Source: Plasmopara viticola
Taxonomy: Eukaryota > Oomycota > Peronosporomycetes > Peronosporales > Peronosporaceae
Length of the DNA stretch: 27,330 nucleotides
NCBI GenBank assembly: GCA_001695595.3
Contig: MBPM02000326.1
Span: 1-27,330, forward strand
Reading direction: 5' to 3'
The stretch's first letter is position 1. Each line of letters starts with the position of its first letter. A program made the translations under genes and the position numbers. Below the pieces are notes generated by a model. It did no database searches. It was not told the origin of the DNA and saw only the letters and a list, made by a program, of their open reading frames with translations. Below are positions 1-10,709 of this stretch, piece after piece.

Positions 1-170
1 ACACCTATATAATCAGGAGAAAGGAATCAGGGCAAAACAATAATTCTATCCCAACTGCAGTAACAACAACTCGTAAATGCATAGATCAACAACTACGACA
101 AAAGACCTTCGAATTGACAAACTTTTTTTAAAACGGAAACGACAGCATCATCAGCAGCGTGGTGTCATAT

Positions 171-494
171 CTAGTAGTAGATGAATCCGAGCATCAAATA
201 ATTGAGTGAGGGTACGATATTGTAAGTCGGATACGTCGACCCAGATCTACCACCAGCCTCCACCCCAGCCTCCACCCAGCCACCACCTAAGCCTCCGCCC
301 CAGCCACCACCCCATCCGAGTCCACCCCAAGGCCCTCCCCAGCCCCAGAATTCCTTCTTATTACCTTCTGGACCCTTACCTGCAGCAGGTGCTGCCTCTG
401 TAGGCATAGCTGCTGACCGCAGTGCATTTTGGTCAGCAGCGGCATAGTTTGCAACGGCAATTGCAGCAGCGACGGCGAAAGCAGTAAACTTCAT
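171..494 (-). pseudogene. GW-rich secreted protein, copy 1 (frameshifted tail)
   Basis: The start codon at 494 opens the usual 20-residue signal peptide (MKFTAFAV... ending YAAA) and a normal mature region as far as GGGLGGGW. One C is then missing in the C-run near 278, so the tail leaves the Gly/Trp frame, passes the usual stop near 248 and reads on into the 3' flank. The resulting product would be 107 residues instead of 82. The AATAAA signal found in other units is also destroyed here, because the region near 130 is a plain T-run. The initiator is at 758-764 and the TATA-like box at 793-799. The lesion lies in a C-homopolymer, so a consensus error cannot be excluded. Confidence 0.75.
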
Positions 495-1462
495 GGTCGT
501 ATCGAGGAGTAGACAACCAAGCAAAGTTGATTTCAAAGTCTCGAAGCAAGTTGCGTTGTGATGAATATGTATGCCGTGTCTCCTCTTCGAGCGGTAAATC
601 CTGTCATTTTCTTGAATTTTTACCAGCATCCAAATCCATCGCGAATTTGATGGCACCTCAGTAGCTGAAAATTACACTTTCTTGTCATTTGTGATGTGTT
701 TGTATCTGACGGATTACGTTCATTAAAGCCACTATGTAAAACCTAAATTTAATGATCAATGAGCAAAACAATGGAATTTTTGCGTCCTACCATATAAAGT
801 TGCGGTCCTGACCAGTACTTATCCATCTAAATATGATTGATTCTGGAAATTGAGCTTATAACCATACTTTACTTTCAAAAACACTATGACGGGTGATGCC
901 GTTGTCTTACTCAGTGCCTGTACTTCGATCTCCTTTTTCTTGATGAAAAATTAGATTCTTTTAAGTATAGGATTTCAAGTCCACTGCGTTTAGACTCTCA
1001 ATAACTCATACAAGTGCTGCGAGAAAAAGCTGTCCAGAAAGACTTTATCATCATACATCCACTTTTTGCTATCAGCTTCCTTTTTTGTGTCAGTAAGTCT
1101 TGAATGTCGGTCGGGACATGTCAAAAGTCATATCCTGTACTTAATTATACGGTCAGTATTCGTTGTTATGACCTTCGATATTTCATTTACTTAAATTGTT
1201 TTCACTACTAAACACCTATATAATCAGGAGAAAGGAATCAGGGCAAAACAATAATTCTATCCCAACTGCAGTAACAACAAACTCGTAAAATGCATAGATC
1301 AACAACTACGACAAAAGACCTTCGAATTGACAAACTTTATTCTTTAAAACGGAAACGACAGCATCATCAGCAGCGTGGTGTCATATCTAGTAGTAGATGA
1401 ATCCGAGCATCAAATAATTGAGTGAGGGTACGATATTGTAAGTCGGATACGTCGACCCAGAT

Positions 1463-1711
1463 CTACCACCAGCCTCCACCCCAGCCTCCACCCCAGCCAC
1501 CACCTAAGCCTCCGCCCCAGCCACCACCCCATCCGAGTCCACCCCAAGGCCCTCCCCAGCCCCAGAATTCCTTCTTATTACCTTCTGGACCCTTACCTGC
1601 AGCAGGTGCTGCCTCTGTAGGCATAGCTGCTGACCGCAGTGCATTTTGGTCAGCAGCGGCATAGTCTGCAACGGCAATTGCAGCAGCGACGGCAAAAGCA
1701 GTAAACTTCAT
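1463..1711 (-). CDS. GW-rich secreted protein, copy 2 (intact)
   Basis: An 82-residue protein of unrecognised function. Residues 1-20 form a signal peptide: Lys2, an Ala/Val/Phe hydrophobic core, and an A-x-A site after Ala20. Residues 21-49 are an Ala/Pro/Lys/Glu spacer (DQNALRS..., then GKGPEGNKKEF). Residues 50-82 are a Gly/Trp tail of GGGW/GGGL units with nine Trp and no Cys. The product should be secreted and could bind carbohydrate, wall or membrane, but that is inference. The start at 1711 is chosen because ACCATGA is a good context and a signal peptide follows directly. Here residue 16 is Asp instead of Asn. The initiator is at 1976-1982, the TATA-like box at 2011-2017 and AATAAA at 1336-1341, about 120 nt past the stop. 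Confidence 0.88.
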   Translation of the reverse strand: MKFTAFAVAAAIAVADYAAADQNALRSAAMPTEAAPAAGKGPEGNKKEFWGWGGPWGGLGWGGGWGGGLGGGWGGGWGGGWW

Positions 1712-2675
1712 GGTCGTATCGAGGAGTAGACAACCAAGCAAAGTTGATTTCAAAGTCTCGAAGCAAGTTGCGTTGTGATGAATTTGTATGCCGTGTCTCC
1801 TCTTCGAGCGGTAAATCCTGTCGTTTTCTTGAATTTTTACCAGCATCCAAATCCATCGCGAATTTGATGGCACCTCAGTAGCTGAAAATTACACTTTCTT
1901 GTCATTTGTGATGTGTTTGTATCTGACGGATTCCGTTCATTAACGCCACTATGTAAAACCTAAAATTTAATGATCAATGAGCAAAACAATGATACTTTTG
2001 CGTCCTGCCATATAAAGTTGCGGTCCTGATCCATCTAAATATGATTGATTCTGGAAATTGAGCTTATAACCATACTTTACTTTCAAAAACACTATGACGG
2101 GTGATGCCGTTGTCTTACTCAGTGCCTGTACTTCGATCTCCTTTTTCTTGATGAAAAGTTAGATTCTTTTAAGTATAGGATTCTCAAGTCCACTGCGTTT
2201 AGACTCTCAATAACTCATACAAGTGCTGCGAGAAAAAGCTGTCCAGAAAGACACACCTTTATCATCATACATCCACTTTTTGCTATCAGCTTCCTTTTTT
2301 GTGTCAGTAAGTCTTAAATGTTGGTCGAAATGTCAAAAGTCATATCCTGTACTTAATCATACGGTCAGTATTCGTTGATATGGACTTCGATAATTCATTC
2401 ACTTAAATTGTTTTCACCACTAAACACCTATATAATCAGGAGAAAGGAATCAGGGCAAAACAATAATTCTATCCCAACTGCAGTAACAACAAACTCGTAA
2501 AATGCATAGATCAACAACTACGACAAAAGACCTTCGAATTGACAAACTTTATTCTTTAAAACGGAAACGACAGCATCAGCAGCAGCGTGGTGTCATATCT
2601 AGTAGTAGATGAATTCCGAGCATCAAATAATTGAGTGAGGGTACGATATTGTTTGTCGGATACGTCGACCCAGAT

Positions 2676-2924
2676 CTACCACCAGCCTCCACCCCAGCCT
2701 CCACCCCAGCCACCACCTAAGCCTCCGCCCCAGCCACCACCCCATCCGAGTCCACCCCAAGGCCCTCCCCAGCCCCAGAATTCCTTCTTATTACCTTCTG
2801 GACCCTTACCTGCAGCAGGTGCTGCCTCTGTAGGCATAGCTGCTGACCGCAGTGCATTTTGGTCAGCAGCGGCATAGTTTGCAACGGCAATTGCAGTAGC
2901 GACGGCGAAAGCAGTAAACTTCAT
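2676..2924 (-). CDS. GW-rich secreted protein, copy 3 (intact)
   Basis: A full-length 82-residue copy whose only visible protein change is Ala-to-Thr at residue 11 of the signal-peptide core. The Gly/Trp tail is consensus and ends GGGWW. The initiator is at 3188-3194 and the TATA-like box at 3223-3229. Its leader mixes two variants (ttccg with aaag) that usually occur in different groups of units, which suggests a recombinant unit. Confidence 0.88.
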   Translation of the reverse strand: MKFTAFAVATAIAVANYAAADQNALRSAAMPTEAAPAAGKGPEGNKKEFWGWGGPWGGLGWGGGWGGGLGGGWGGGWGGGWW

Positions 2925-3895
2925 GGTCGTATCGAGGAGTAGACAACCAAGCAAAGTTGATTTCAAAGTCTCGAAGCAAGTTGCGTTGTGATGAATATGT
3001 ATGCCGTGTCTCCTCTTCGAGCGGTAAATCCTGTCATTTTCTTGAATTTTTACCAGCATCCAAATCCATCGCGAATTTGATGGCACCTCAGTAGCTGAAA
3101 ATTACACTTTCTTGTCATTTGTGATGTGTTTGTATCTGACGGATTCCGTTCATTAAAGCCACTATGTAAAACCTAAATTTAATGATCAATGAGCAAAACA
3201 ATGATATTTTTGCGTCCTACCATATAAAGTTGCGGTCCTGACCAGTACTTATCCATCTAAATATGATTGATTCTGGAAATTGAGCTTATAACCATACTTT
3301 ACTTTCAAAAACACTATGACGGGTGATGCCGTTGTCTTACTCAGTGCCTGTACTTCGATCTCCTTTTTCTTGATGAAAAATTAGATTCTTTTAAGTATAG
3401 GATTTCAAGTCCACTGCGTTTAGACTCTCAATAACTCATACAAGTGCTGCGAGAAAAAGCTGTCCAGAAAGACACACCTTTATCATCATACATCCACTTT
3501 TTGCTATCAGCTTCCTTTTTTGTGTCAGTAAGTCTTGAATGTCGGTCGGGACATGTCAAAAGTCATATCCTGTACTTAATTATACGGTCAGTATTCGTTG
3601 TTATGACCTTCGATATTCATTTACTTAAATTGTTTTCACTACTAAACACCTATATAATCAGGAGAAAGGAATCAGGGCAAAACAATAATTCTATCCCAAC
3701 TGCAGTAACAACAAACTCGTAAAAGCATAAATCAACAACTACGACAAAAGACCTTCGAATTGACAAACTTCATTCTTTAAAACGGAAACGACAGCATCAG
3801 AAGCAGCGTGGTGTCATATCTAGTAGTAGATGAATCCGAGCATCAAATAATTGAGTGAGGGTACGGTATTGTAAGTCGGATACGTCGACCCAGAT

Positions 3896-4144
3896 CTACC
3901 ACCAGCCTCCACCCCAGCCTCCACCCCAGCCACCACCTAAGCCTCCGCCCCAGCCACCACCCCATCCGAGTCCACCCCAAGGCCCTCCCCAGCCCCAGAA
4001 TTCCTTCTTATTACCTTCTGGACCCTTACCTGCAGCAGGTGCTGCCTCTGTAGGCATAGCTGCTGACCGCAGTGCATTTTGGTCAGCAGCGGCATAGTCT
4101 GCAACGGTAATTGCAGCAGCGACGGCGAAAGCAGTAAAATTCAT
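3896..4144 (-). CDS. GW-rich secreted protein, copy 4 (intact)
   Basis: A full-length 82-residue copy with three signal-peptide changes: Lys2 to Asn (the basic n-region is lost), Ala13 to Thr and Asn16 to Asp. The mature protein is consensus. Losing Lys2 might weaken secretion, but the hydrophobic core and the YAAA cleavage site remain. The initiator is at 4409-4415 and the TATA-like box at 4444-4450. This unit also has an 8-bp insertion near 4661 in the upstream flank of the array. Confidence 0.87.
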   Translation of the reverse strand: MNFTAFAVAAAITVADYAAADQNALRSAAMPTEAAPAAGKGPEGNKKEFWGWGGPWGGLGWGGGWGGGLGGGWGGGWGGGWW

Positions 4145-5164
4145 GGTCGTATCGAGGAGTAGACAACCAAGCAAAGTTGATTTCAAAGTCTCGAAGCAAG
4201 TTGCGTTGTGATGAATATGTATGCCGTGTCTCCTCTTCGAGCGGTAAATCCTGTCATTTTCTTGAATTTTTACCAGCGTCCAAATCCATCGCGAATTTGA
4301 TGGCACCTCAGTAGCTGGAAATTACACTTTCTTGTCATTTGTGATGTGTTTGTATCTGACGGATTACGTTCATTAAAGCCACTATGTAAAACCTATAATT
4401 TAATGATCAATGAGCAAAACAATGGAATTTTTGCGTCCTACCATATAAAGTTGCAGTCCTGACCAGTACTTCCATCCAAATATGATTGATTCTGGAAATT
4501 GAGCTTATAACCATACTTAACTTTCAAAAACACTATGACGGGTGATGCCGTTGTCTTACTCAGTGCCTGTACTTCGATCTCCTTTTTCTTGATGAAAAGT
4601 TAGATTCTTTTAAGTATAGGATTTCAAGTCCACTGCGTTTAGACTCTCAATAACTCATATCACAACTACAAGTGCTGCGAGAAGAAGCTGTCCAGAAAGG
4701 CACACCTTTATCATCATACATTCACTTTTTGCTATCAGCTTGCTTTTATGTGTCAGTAAGTCTTGAATGTCGGTCGGGACATGTCAAAAGTCATATCCTG
4801 TACTTAATTATACGGTCAGTATTCGTTGATATGACCTTCGATATTCATTTACTTAAATTGTTTTCACCACTAAACACCTATATAATCAGGAGAAAGGAAT
4901 CAGGGCAAAACAATAATTCTATCCCAACTGCAGTAACAACAAACTCGTAAAAGCATAGATCAACAACTACGACAAAAGACCTTCGAATTGACAAACTTTA
5001 TTCTTTAAAACGGAAACGACAGCATCATCAGCAGCGTGGTGTCATATCTAGTAGTAGATGAAATCCGAGCATCAAATAATTGAGTGAGGGTACGATATTG
5101 TAAGTCGGATACGTCGACCCAGATCTACCACCAGCCTCCACCCCAGCCTCCACCCAGCCACCAC

Positions 5165-5371
5165 CTAAGCCTCCGCCCAGCCACCACCCCATCCGAGTCC
5201 ACCCCAAGGCCCTCCCCAGCCCCAGAATTCCTTCTTATTACCTTGTGGACCCTTACCTGCAGCAGGTGCTGCCTCTGTAGGCATAGCTGCTGACCGCAGT
5301 GCATTTTGGTCAGCAGCGGCATAGTTTGCAACGGCAATTGCAGCAGCGACGGCGAAAGCAGTAAACTTCAT
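5165..5371 (-). pseudogene. GW-rich secreted protein, copy 5 (truncated tail)
   Basis: Signal peptide and spacer are normal apart from Glu-to-Gln in GKGPEGNKK (residue 43). Single C losses in two C-runs (near 5156 and 5178) take the tail out of frame. Translation then stops at 5165-5167, leaving a 68-residue product with only part of the Gly/Trp tail. The initiator is at 5636-5642 and the TATA-like box at 5671-5677. Both losses are in homopolymers, so they may be assembly errors. Confidence 0.75.
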
Positions 5372-6345
5372 GGTCGTATCGAGGAGTAGACAACCAAGCA
5401 AAGTTGATTTCAAAGTCTCGAAGCAAGTTGCGTTGTGATGAATATGTATGCCGTGTCTCCTCTTCGAGCGGTAAATCCTGTCATTTTCTTGAATTTTTAC
5501 CAGCATCCAAATCCATCGCGAATTTGATGGCACCTCAGTAGCTGAAAATTACACTTTCTTGTCATTTGTGATGTGTTTGTATCTGACGGATTCCGTTCAT
5601 TAAAGCCACCATGTAAAACCGAAAATTTAATGATCAATGAGCAAAACAATGGAATTCTTGCGTCCTACCATATAAAGTTGCGGTCCTGACCAGTAGCTAT
5701 CCATCTAAATATGATTGATTCTGGAAATTGAGCTTATAACCATACTTTACTTTCAAAAACACTATGACGGGTGATGCCGTTGTCTTACTCAGTGCCTGTA
5801 CTTCGATCTCCTTTTTCTTGATGAAAAGTTAGATTCTTTTGAGTATAGGATTTCAAGTCCACTGCGTTTAGACTCTCAATAACTCATACAAGTGCTGCGA
5901 GAAAAAGCTGTCCAGAAAGACACACCTTTATCATCATACATCCACTTTTTGCTATCAGCTTCCTTTTTTCTGTTAGTAAGTCTTGAATGTCGGTCGGGAC
6001 GTGTCAAAAGTCATATCCTGTACTTAATTATACGGTCAGTATTCGTTGATATGACCTTCGATAATTCATTCACTTAAATTGTTTTCACCACTAAACACCT
6101 ACATGATCATGAGAAAGAAATTAAAGCAAAACAATAAGTCTATTCCAACTGCAGTAACAACAAACTCGCAAAATGCATAGATCAACAACTACGACAAAAG
6201 ACCTTCGAATTGACAACTTTATTCTTTAAAACGGAAACGACAGCATCATCAGCAGCGTGGTGTCATATCTAGTAGTAGATGAAATCCGAGCATCAAATAA
6301 TTGAGTGAGGGTACGATATTGTAAGTCGGATACGTCGACCCAGAT

Positions 6346-6591
6346 CTACCACCAGCCTCCACCCCAGCCTCCACCCCAGCCACCACCTAAGCCTCCGCCC
6401 CAGCCACCACCCATCCGAGTCCACCCAAGGCCCTCCCAGCCCCAGAATTCCTTCTTATTACCTTCTGGACCCTTACCTGCAGCAGGTGCTGCCTCTGTAG
6501 GCATAGCTGCTGACCGCAGTGCATTTTGGTCAGCAGCGGCATAGTTTGCAACGGCAATTGCAGCAGCGACGGCGAAAGCAGTAAACTTCAT
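6346..6591 (-). CDS. GW-rich secreted protein, copy 6 (altered tail, 81 aa)
   Basis: The start, signal peptide and spacer are consensus. Three separate single-C losses between about 6410 and 6438 shift the frame and then restore it. Six or seven residues after FWGW therefore change (EGLGWTRM) before the normal GGGWGGGLGGGW tail and stop resume, one residue short. The initiator is at 6856-6862 and the TATA-like box at 6891-6897. Three deletions adding up to one codon suggest either selection for an open frame or coincidental consensus errors. Confidence 0.75.
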   Translation of the reverse strand: MKFTAFAVAAAIAVANYAAADQNALRSAAMPTEAAPAAGKGPEGNKKEFWGWEGLGWTRMGGGWGGGLGGGWGGGWGGGWW

Positions 6592-7211
6592 GGTCGTATC
6601 GAGGAGTAGACAACCAAGCAAAGTTGATTTCAAAGTCTCGAAGCAAGTTGCGTTGTGATGAATATGTATGCCGTGTCTCCTCTTCGAGCGGTAAATCCTG
6701 TCATTTTCTTGAATTTTTACCAGCATCCAAATCCATCGCGAATTTGATGGCACCTCAGTAGCTGAAAATTACACTTTTTTGTCATTTGTGATGTGTTTGT
6801 ATCTGACGGATTACGTTCATTAAAGCCACTATGTAAAACCTAAAATTTAATGATCAATGAGCAAAACAATGGAATTTTTGCGTCCTACCATATAAAGTTG
6901 CGGTCCTGACCAGTACTTATCCATCTAAATATGATTGATTCTGGAAATTGAGCTTATAACCATACTTTACTTTCAAAAACACTATGACGGGTGATGCCGT
7001 TGTCTTACTCAGTGCCTGTACTTCGATCTCCTTTTTCTTGATGAAAAGTTAGATTCTTTTAAGTATAGGATTCTCAAGTCCACTGCGTTTAGACTCTCAA
7101 TAACTCATACAAGTGCTGTGAGAAAAAGCTGTCCAGAAAGACACACCTTTATCATCATACATCCACTTTTTGCTATCAGCTTCCTTTTTTGTGTCAGTAA
7201 GTCTTGAATGT

Positions 7212-7545
7212 GGGGTGGAGGCTGGTGGTAGATCTGGGTCGACGTATCCGACTTACAATATCGTACCCTCACTCAATTATTTGATGCTCGGAATTCATCT
7301 TCTACTAAATATGACACCACGCTGCTGCTGATGCTGTCGTTTCCGTTTTATAGAATAAAGTTTGTCAACTCGAAGGTCTTTTGTCGTAGTTGTTGATCTA
7401 TGCTTTTTACGAGTCTGTTGTTACTGCAGTTGGGATAGAATTATTGTTTTGCCCTGATTTCTTTCTCCTGATTATATAGGTGTTTAGTGGTGAAAACAAT
7501 TTAAGTAAATGAAATATCGAAGGTCATATCAACAAATACTGACCG
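7212..7545 (+). repeat. Inverted unit fragment (334 bp)
   Basis: This is a reverse-complement piece of an array unit. It holds the last codons of the CDS (GGGWW and stop), the 3' flank with AATAAA, and sequence as far as the ctgaccg motif. On the left it replaces normal sequence after gtcttgaatgt. On the right it joins forward unit sequence (actaaacacc) at 7546. It pairs with the forward copy at about 7546-7822 to form an inverted repeat with arms of roughly 270 bp and a loop of about 55 bp. It has no start codon and so no gene. Confidence 0.9.
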
Positions 7546-7640
7546 ACTAAACACCTACATGATCATGAGAAAGAAATTAAAGCAAAACAATAAGTCTATT
7601 CCAACTGCAGTAACAACAAACTCGCAATAAGCATAGATCA
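7546..7640. repeat. Diverged patch shared with 6090-6180
   Basis: The 3' flanks of units 6 and 7 share a block (acatgatcatgagaaag... aataagtctattcc... ctcgcaa) that differs from all other units at about a dozen positions, while the sequence on both sides is normal. This looks like a gene-conversion tract from a diverged unit, later copied to a neighbour. Confidence 0.7.
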
Positions 7641-7802
7641 ACAACTACGACAAAAGACCTTCGAATTGACAAACTTTATTCTTTAAAACGGAAACGACAG
7701 CATCAGCAGCAGCGTGGTGTCATATCTAGTAGTAGATGAATTCCGAGCATCAAATAATTGAGTGAGGGTACGATATTGTAAGTCGGATACGTCGACCCAG
7801 AT

Positions 7803-8051
7803 CTACCACCAGCCTCCACCCCATCCTCCACCCCAGCCACCACCTAAGCCTCCGCCCCAGCCACCACCCCATCCGAGTCCACCCCAAGGCCCTCCCCAGC
7901 CCCAGAATTCCTTCTTATTACCTTCTGGACCCTTACCTGCAGCAGGTGCTGCCTCTGTAGACATAGCTGCTGACCGCAGTGCATTTTGGTCAGCAGCGGC
8001 ATAGTTTGCAACGGCAATTGCAGCAGCGACGGCGAAAGCAGTAAACTTCAT
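7803..8051 (-). CDS. GW-rich secreted protein, copy 7 (intact)
   Basis: A full-length 82-residue copy with Pro31 changed to Ser (MSTEAAP), shared with copy 8. It is the best evidence for the chosen start: the in-frame upstream extension, open in most copies, has a TAA stop here at 8151-8153, while the 82-residue frame is untouched. The initiator is at 8316-8322 and the TATA-like box at 8351-8357. Its 3' flank (7546 onward) carries a diverged patch and abuts an inverted unit fragment. Confidence 0.88.
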   Translation of the reverse strand: MKFTAFAVAAAIAVANYAAADQNALRSAAMSTEAAPAAGKGPEGNKKEFWGWGGPWGGLGWGGGWGGGLGGGWGGGWGGGWW

Positions 8052-9028
8052 GGTCGTATCGAGGAGTAGACAACCAAGCAAAGTTGATTTCAAAGTCTCG
8101 AAGCAAGTTGCGTTGTGATGAATATGTATGCCGTGTCTCCTCTTCGAGCGTTAAATCCTGTCATTTTCTTGAATTTTGACCAGCATCCAAATCCATCGCG
8201 AATTTGATGGCACCTCAGTAGCTGAAAATTACACTTTCTTGTCATTTGTGATGTGTTTGTATCTGACGGATTACGTTCATTAAAGCCACTATGTAAAACC
8301 TAAAATTTAATGATCAATGAGCAAAACAATGGAATTTTTGCGTCCTACCATATAAAGTTGCAGTCCTGACCAGTACTTATCCATCTAAATATGATTGATT
8401 CTGGAAATTGAGCTTATAACCATACTTTACTTTCAAAAACACTATGACGGGTGATGCCGTTGTCTTACTCAGTGCCTGTACTTCGATCTCCTTTTTCTTG
8501 ATGAAAAATTAGATTCTTTTAAGTATAGGATTTTCAAGTCCACTGCGTTTAGACTCTCAATAACTCATACAAGTGCTGCGAGAAAAAGCTGTCCAGAAAG
8601 ACACACCTTTATCATCATACATCCACTTTTTGCTATCAGCTTCCTTTTTTTGTGTCAGTAAGTCTTGAATGTCGGTCGGGACATGTCAAAAGTCATATCC
8701 TGTACTTAATTATACGGTCAGTATTCGTTGTTATGACCTTCGATATTTCATTTACTTAAATTGTTTTCACTACTAAACACCTATATAATCAGGAGAAAGG
8801 AATCAGGGCAAAACAATAATTCTATCCCAACTGCAGTAACAACAAACTCGTAAAATGCATAGATCAACAACTACGACAAAAGACCTTCGAATTGACAAAC
8901 TTTATTCTTTAAAACGGAAACGACAGCATCAGCAGCAGCGTGGTGTCATATCTAGTAGTAGATGAATTCCGAGCATCAAATAATTGAGTGAGGGTACGAT
9001 ATTGTAAGTCGGATACGTCGACCCAGAT

Positions 9029-9274
9029 CTACCACCAGCCTCCACCCCATCCCCACCAGCCACCACCTAAGCCTCCGCCCCAGCCACCACCCCATCCGAG
9101 TCCACCCCAAGGCCCTCCCCAGCCCCAGAATTCCTTCTTATTACCTTCTGGACCCTTACCTGCAGCAGGTGCTGCCTCTGTAGACATAGCTGCTGACCGC
9201 AGTGCATTTTGGTCAGCAGCGGCATAGTTTGCAACGGCAATTGCAGCAGCGACGGCGAAAGCAGTAAACTTCAT
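9029..9274 (-). CDS. GW-rich secreted protein, copy 8 (81 aa)
   Basis: An 81-residue copy with the same Pro31-to-Ser change as copy 7. The C-terminus reads GGWWGWGGGWW because a net 3-bp loss lies in the Gly/Trp repeat near 9050-9058. The frame is kept throughout and the usual stop is used. The initiator is at 9539-9545 and the TATA-like box at 9574-9580. Confidence 0.85.
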   Translation of the reverse strand: MKFTAFAVAAAIAVANYAAADQNALRSAAMSTEAAPAAGKGPEGNKKEFWGWGGPWGGLGWGGGWGGGLGGGWWGWGGGWW

Positions 9275-10249
9275 GGTCGTATCGAGGAGTAGACAACCAA
9301 GCAAAGTTGATTTCAAAGTCTCGAAGCAAGTTGCGTTGTGATGAATATGTATGCCGTGTCTCCTCTTCGAGCGGTAAATCCTGTCATTTTCTTGAATTTT
9401 TACCAGCATCCAAATCCATCGCGAATTTGATGGCACCTCAGTAGCTGAAAATTACACTTTCTTGTCATTTGTGATGTGTTTGTATCTGACGGATTACGTT
9501 CATTAAAGCCACTATGTAAAACCTAAAATTTAATGATCAATGAGCAAAACAATGGAATTTTTGCGTCCTACCATATAAAGTTGCGGTCCTGACCAGTACT
9601 TATCCATCTAAATATGATTGATTCTGGAAATTGAGCTTATAACCATACTTTACTTTCAAAAACACTATGACGGGTGATGCCGTTGTCTTACTCAGTGCCT
9701 GTACTTCGATCTTTTTTTTCTTGATAAAAAGTTAGATTCTTTTGAGTATAGGATTCTCAAGTCCACTGCGTTTAGACTCTCAATAACTCATACAAGTGCT
9801 GCGAGAAAAAGCTGTCCAGAAAGACACACCTTTATCATCATACATCCACTTTTTGCTATCAGCTTCCTTTTTGTGTCAGTAAGTCTTGAATGTCGGTCGG
9901 GACATGTCAAAAGTCATATCCTTTACTTAATTATACGGTCAGTATTCGTTGATATGACCTTCGATATTTCATTTACTTAAATTGTTTTCACTACTAAACA
10001 CCTATATAATCAGAAGAAAGGAATCAGGGCAAAACAATAAATCTATCCCAACTGCAGTAACAACAGACTCGTAAAAAGCATAGATCAACAACTACGACAA
10101 AAGACCTTCGAATTGACAAACTTTATTCTTTAAAACGGAAACGACAGCATCAGAAGCAGCGTGGTGTCATATCTAGCAGTAGATGAAATCCGAGCATCAA
10201 ATAATTGAGTGAGGGTACGATATTGTAAGTCGGATACGTCGACCCAGAT

Positions 10250-10495
10250 CTACCACCAGCCTCCACCCCAGCCTCCACCCAGCCACCACCTAAGCCTCCG
10301 CCCCAGCCACAACCCCATCCGAGTCCCCCAAGGCCCTCCCCAGCCCCAGAATTCCTTCTTATTACCTTCTGGACCCTTACCTGCAGCAGGTGCTGCCTCT
10401 GTAGGCATAGCTGCTGACCGCAGTGCATTTTGGTCAGCAGCGGCATAGTTTGCAACGGCAATTGCAGCAGCGACGGCGAAAGCAGTAAACTTCAT
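10250..10495 (-). CDS. GW-rich secreted protein, copy 9a (altered tail, no own promoter)
   Basis: The downstream member of a tandem CDS pair in one unit. Signal peptide and spacer are consensus. Indels near 10325 (2 bp lost) and 10279 (1 bp lost) make about 15 tail residues read in another frame (GTRMGLWLGRRLRWW) before LGGGWGGGWW and the normal stop; total length is 81 residues. The start codon at 10495-10493 follows directly on the Gly-rich part of copy 9b, so this copy has no leader, initiator or TATA box of its own. It could be expressed only from the copy 9b transcript by reinitiation, or not at all. Confidence 0.65.
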   Translation of the reverse strand: MKFTAFAVAAAIAVANYAAADQNALRSAAMPTEAAPAAGKGPEGNKKEFWGWGGPWGTRMGLWLGRRLRWWLGGGWGGGWW

Positions 10496-10502
10496 GCACC
10501 AC

Positions 10503-10709
10503 CTAAGCCTCCGCCCCAGCCACCACCCCATCCGAGTCCACCCCAAGGCCCTCCCCAGCCCCAGAATTCCTTCTTATTACCTTCTGGACCCTTACCTGCA
10601 GCAGGTGCTGCCTCTGTAGGCATAGCTGCTGACCGCAGTGCATTTGTTCAGCAGCGGCATAGTTTGCAACGGCAATTGCAGCAGCGACGGCGAAAGCAGT
10701 AAACTTCAT
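10503..10709 (-). pseudogene. GW-rich secreted protein, copy 9b (frameshifted, fused to 9a)
   Basis: It starts at 10709 with a consensus signal peptide. A 1-bp loss near 10645 (residue 21 region) then shifts the frame, so the mature part becomes an unrelated 48-residue stretch stopping at 10503. The 3' end of the CDS is missing: after the codons for GGLGG the DNA joins directly to the ATG of copy 9a at about 10496. Without the frameshift the copy would end at a TGA overlapping that ATG by 4 nt (ATGA). The initiator is at 10974-10980 and the TATA-like box at 11009-11015. Confidence 0.72.

Noticed and set aside
1463..1873. Starting the gene at the far 5' end of the 136-codon frame
   Set aside because: That first codon is GTG. 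The inner ATG has a better context and starts a typical signal peptide. Copies 7 and 16 break the extension but not the gene.
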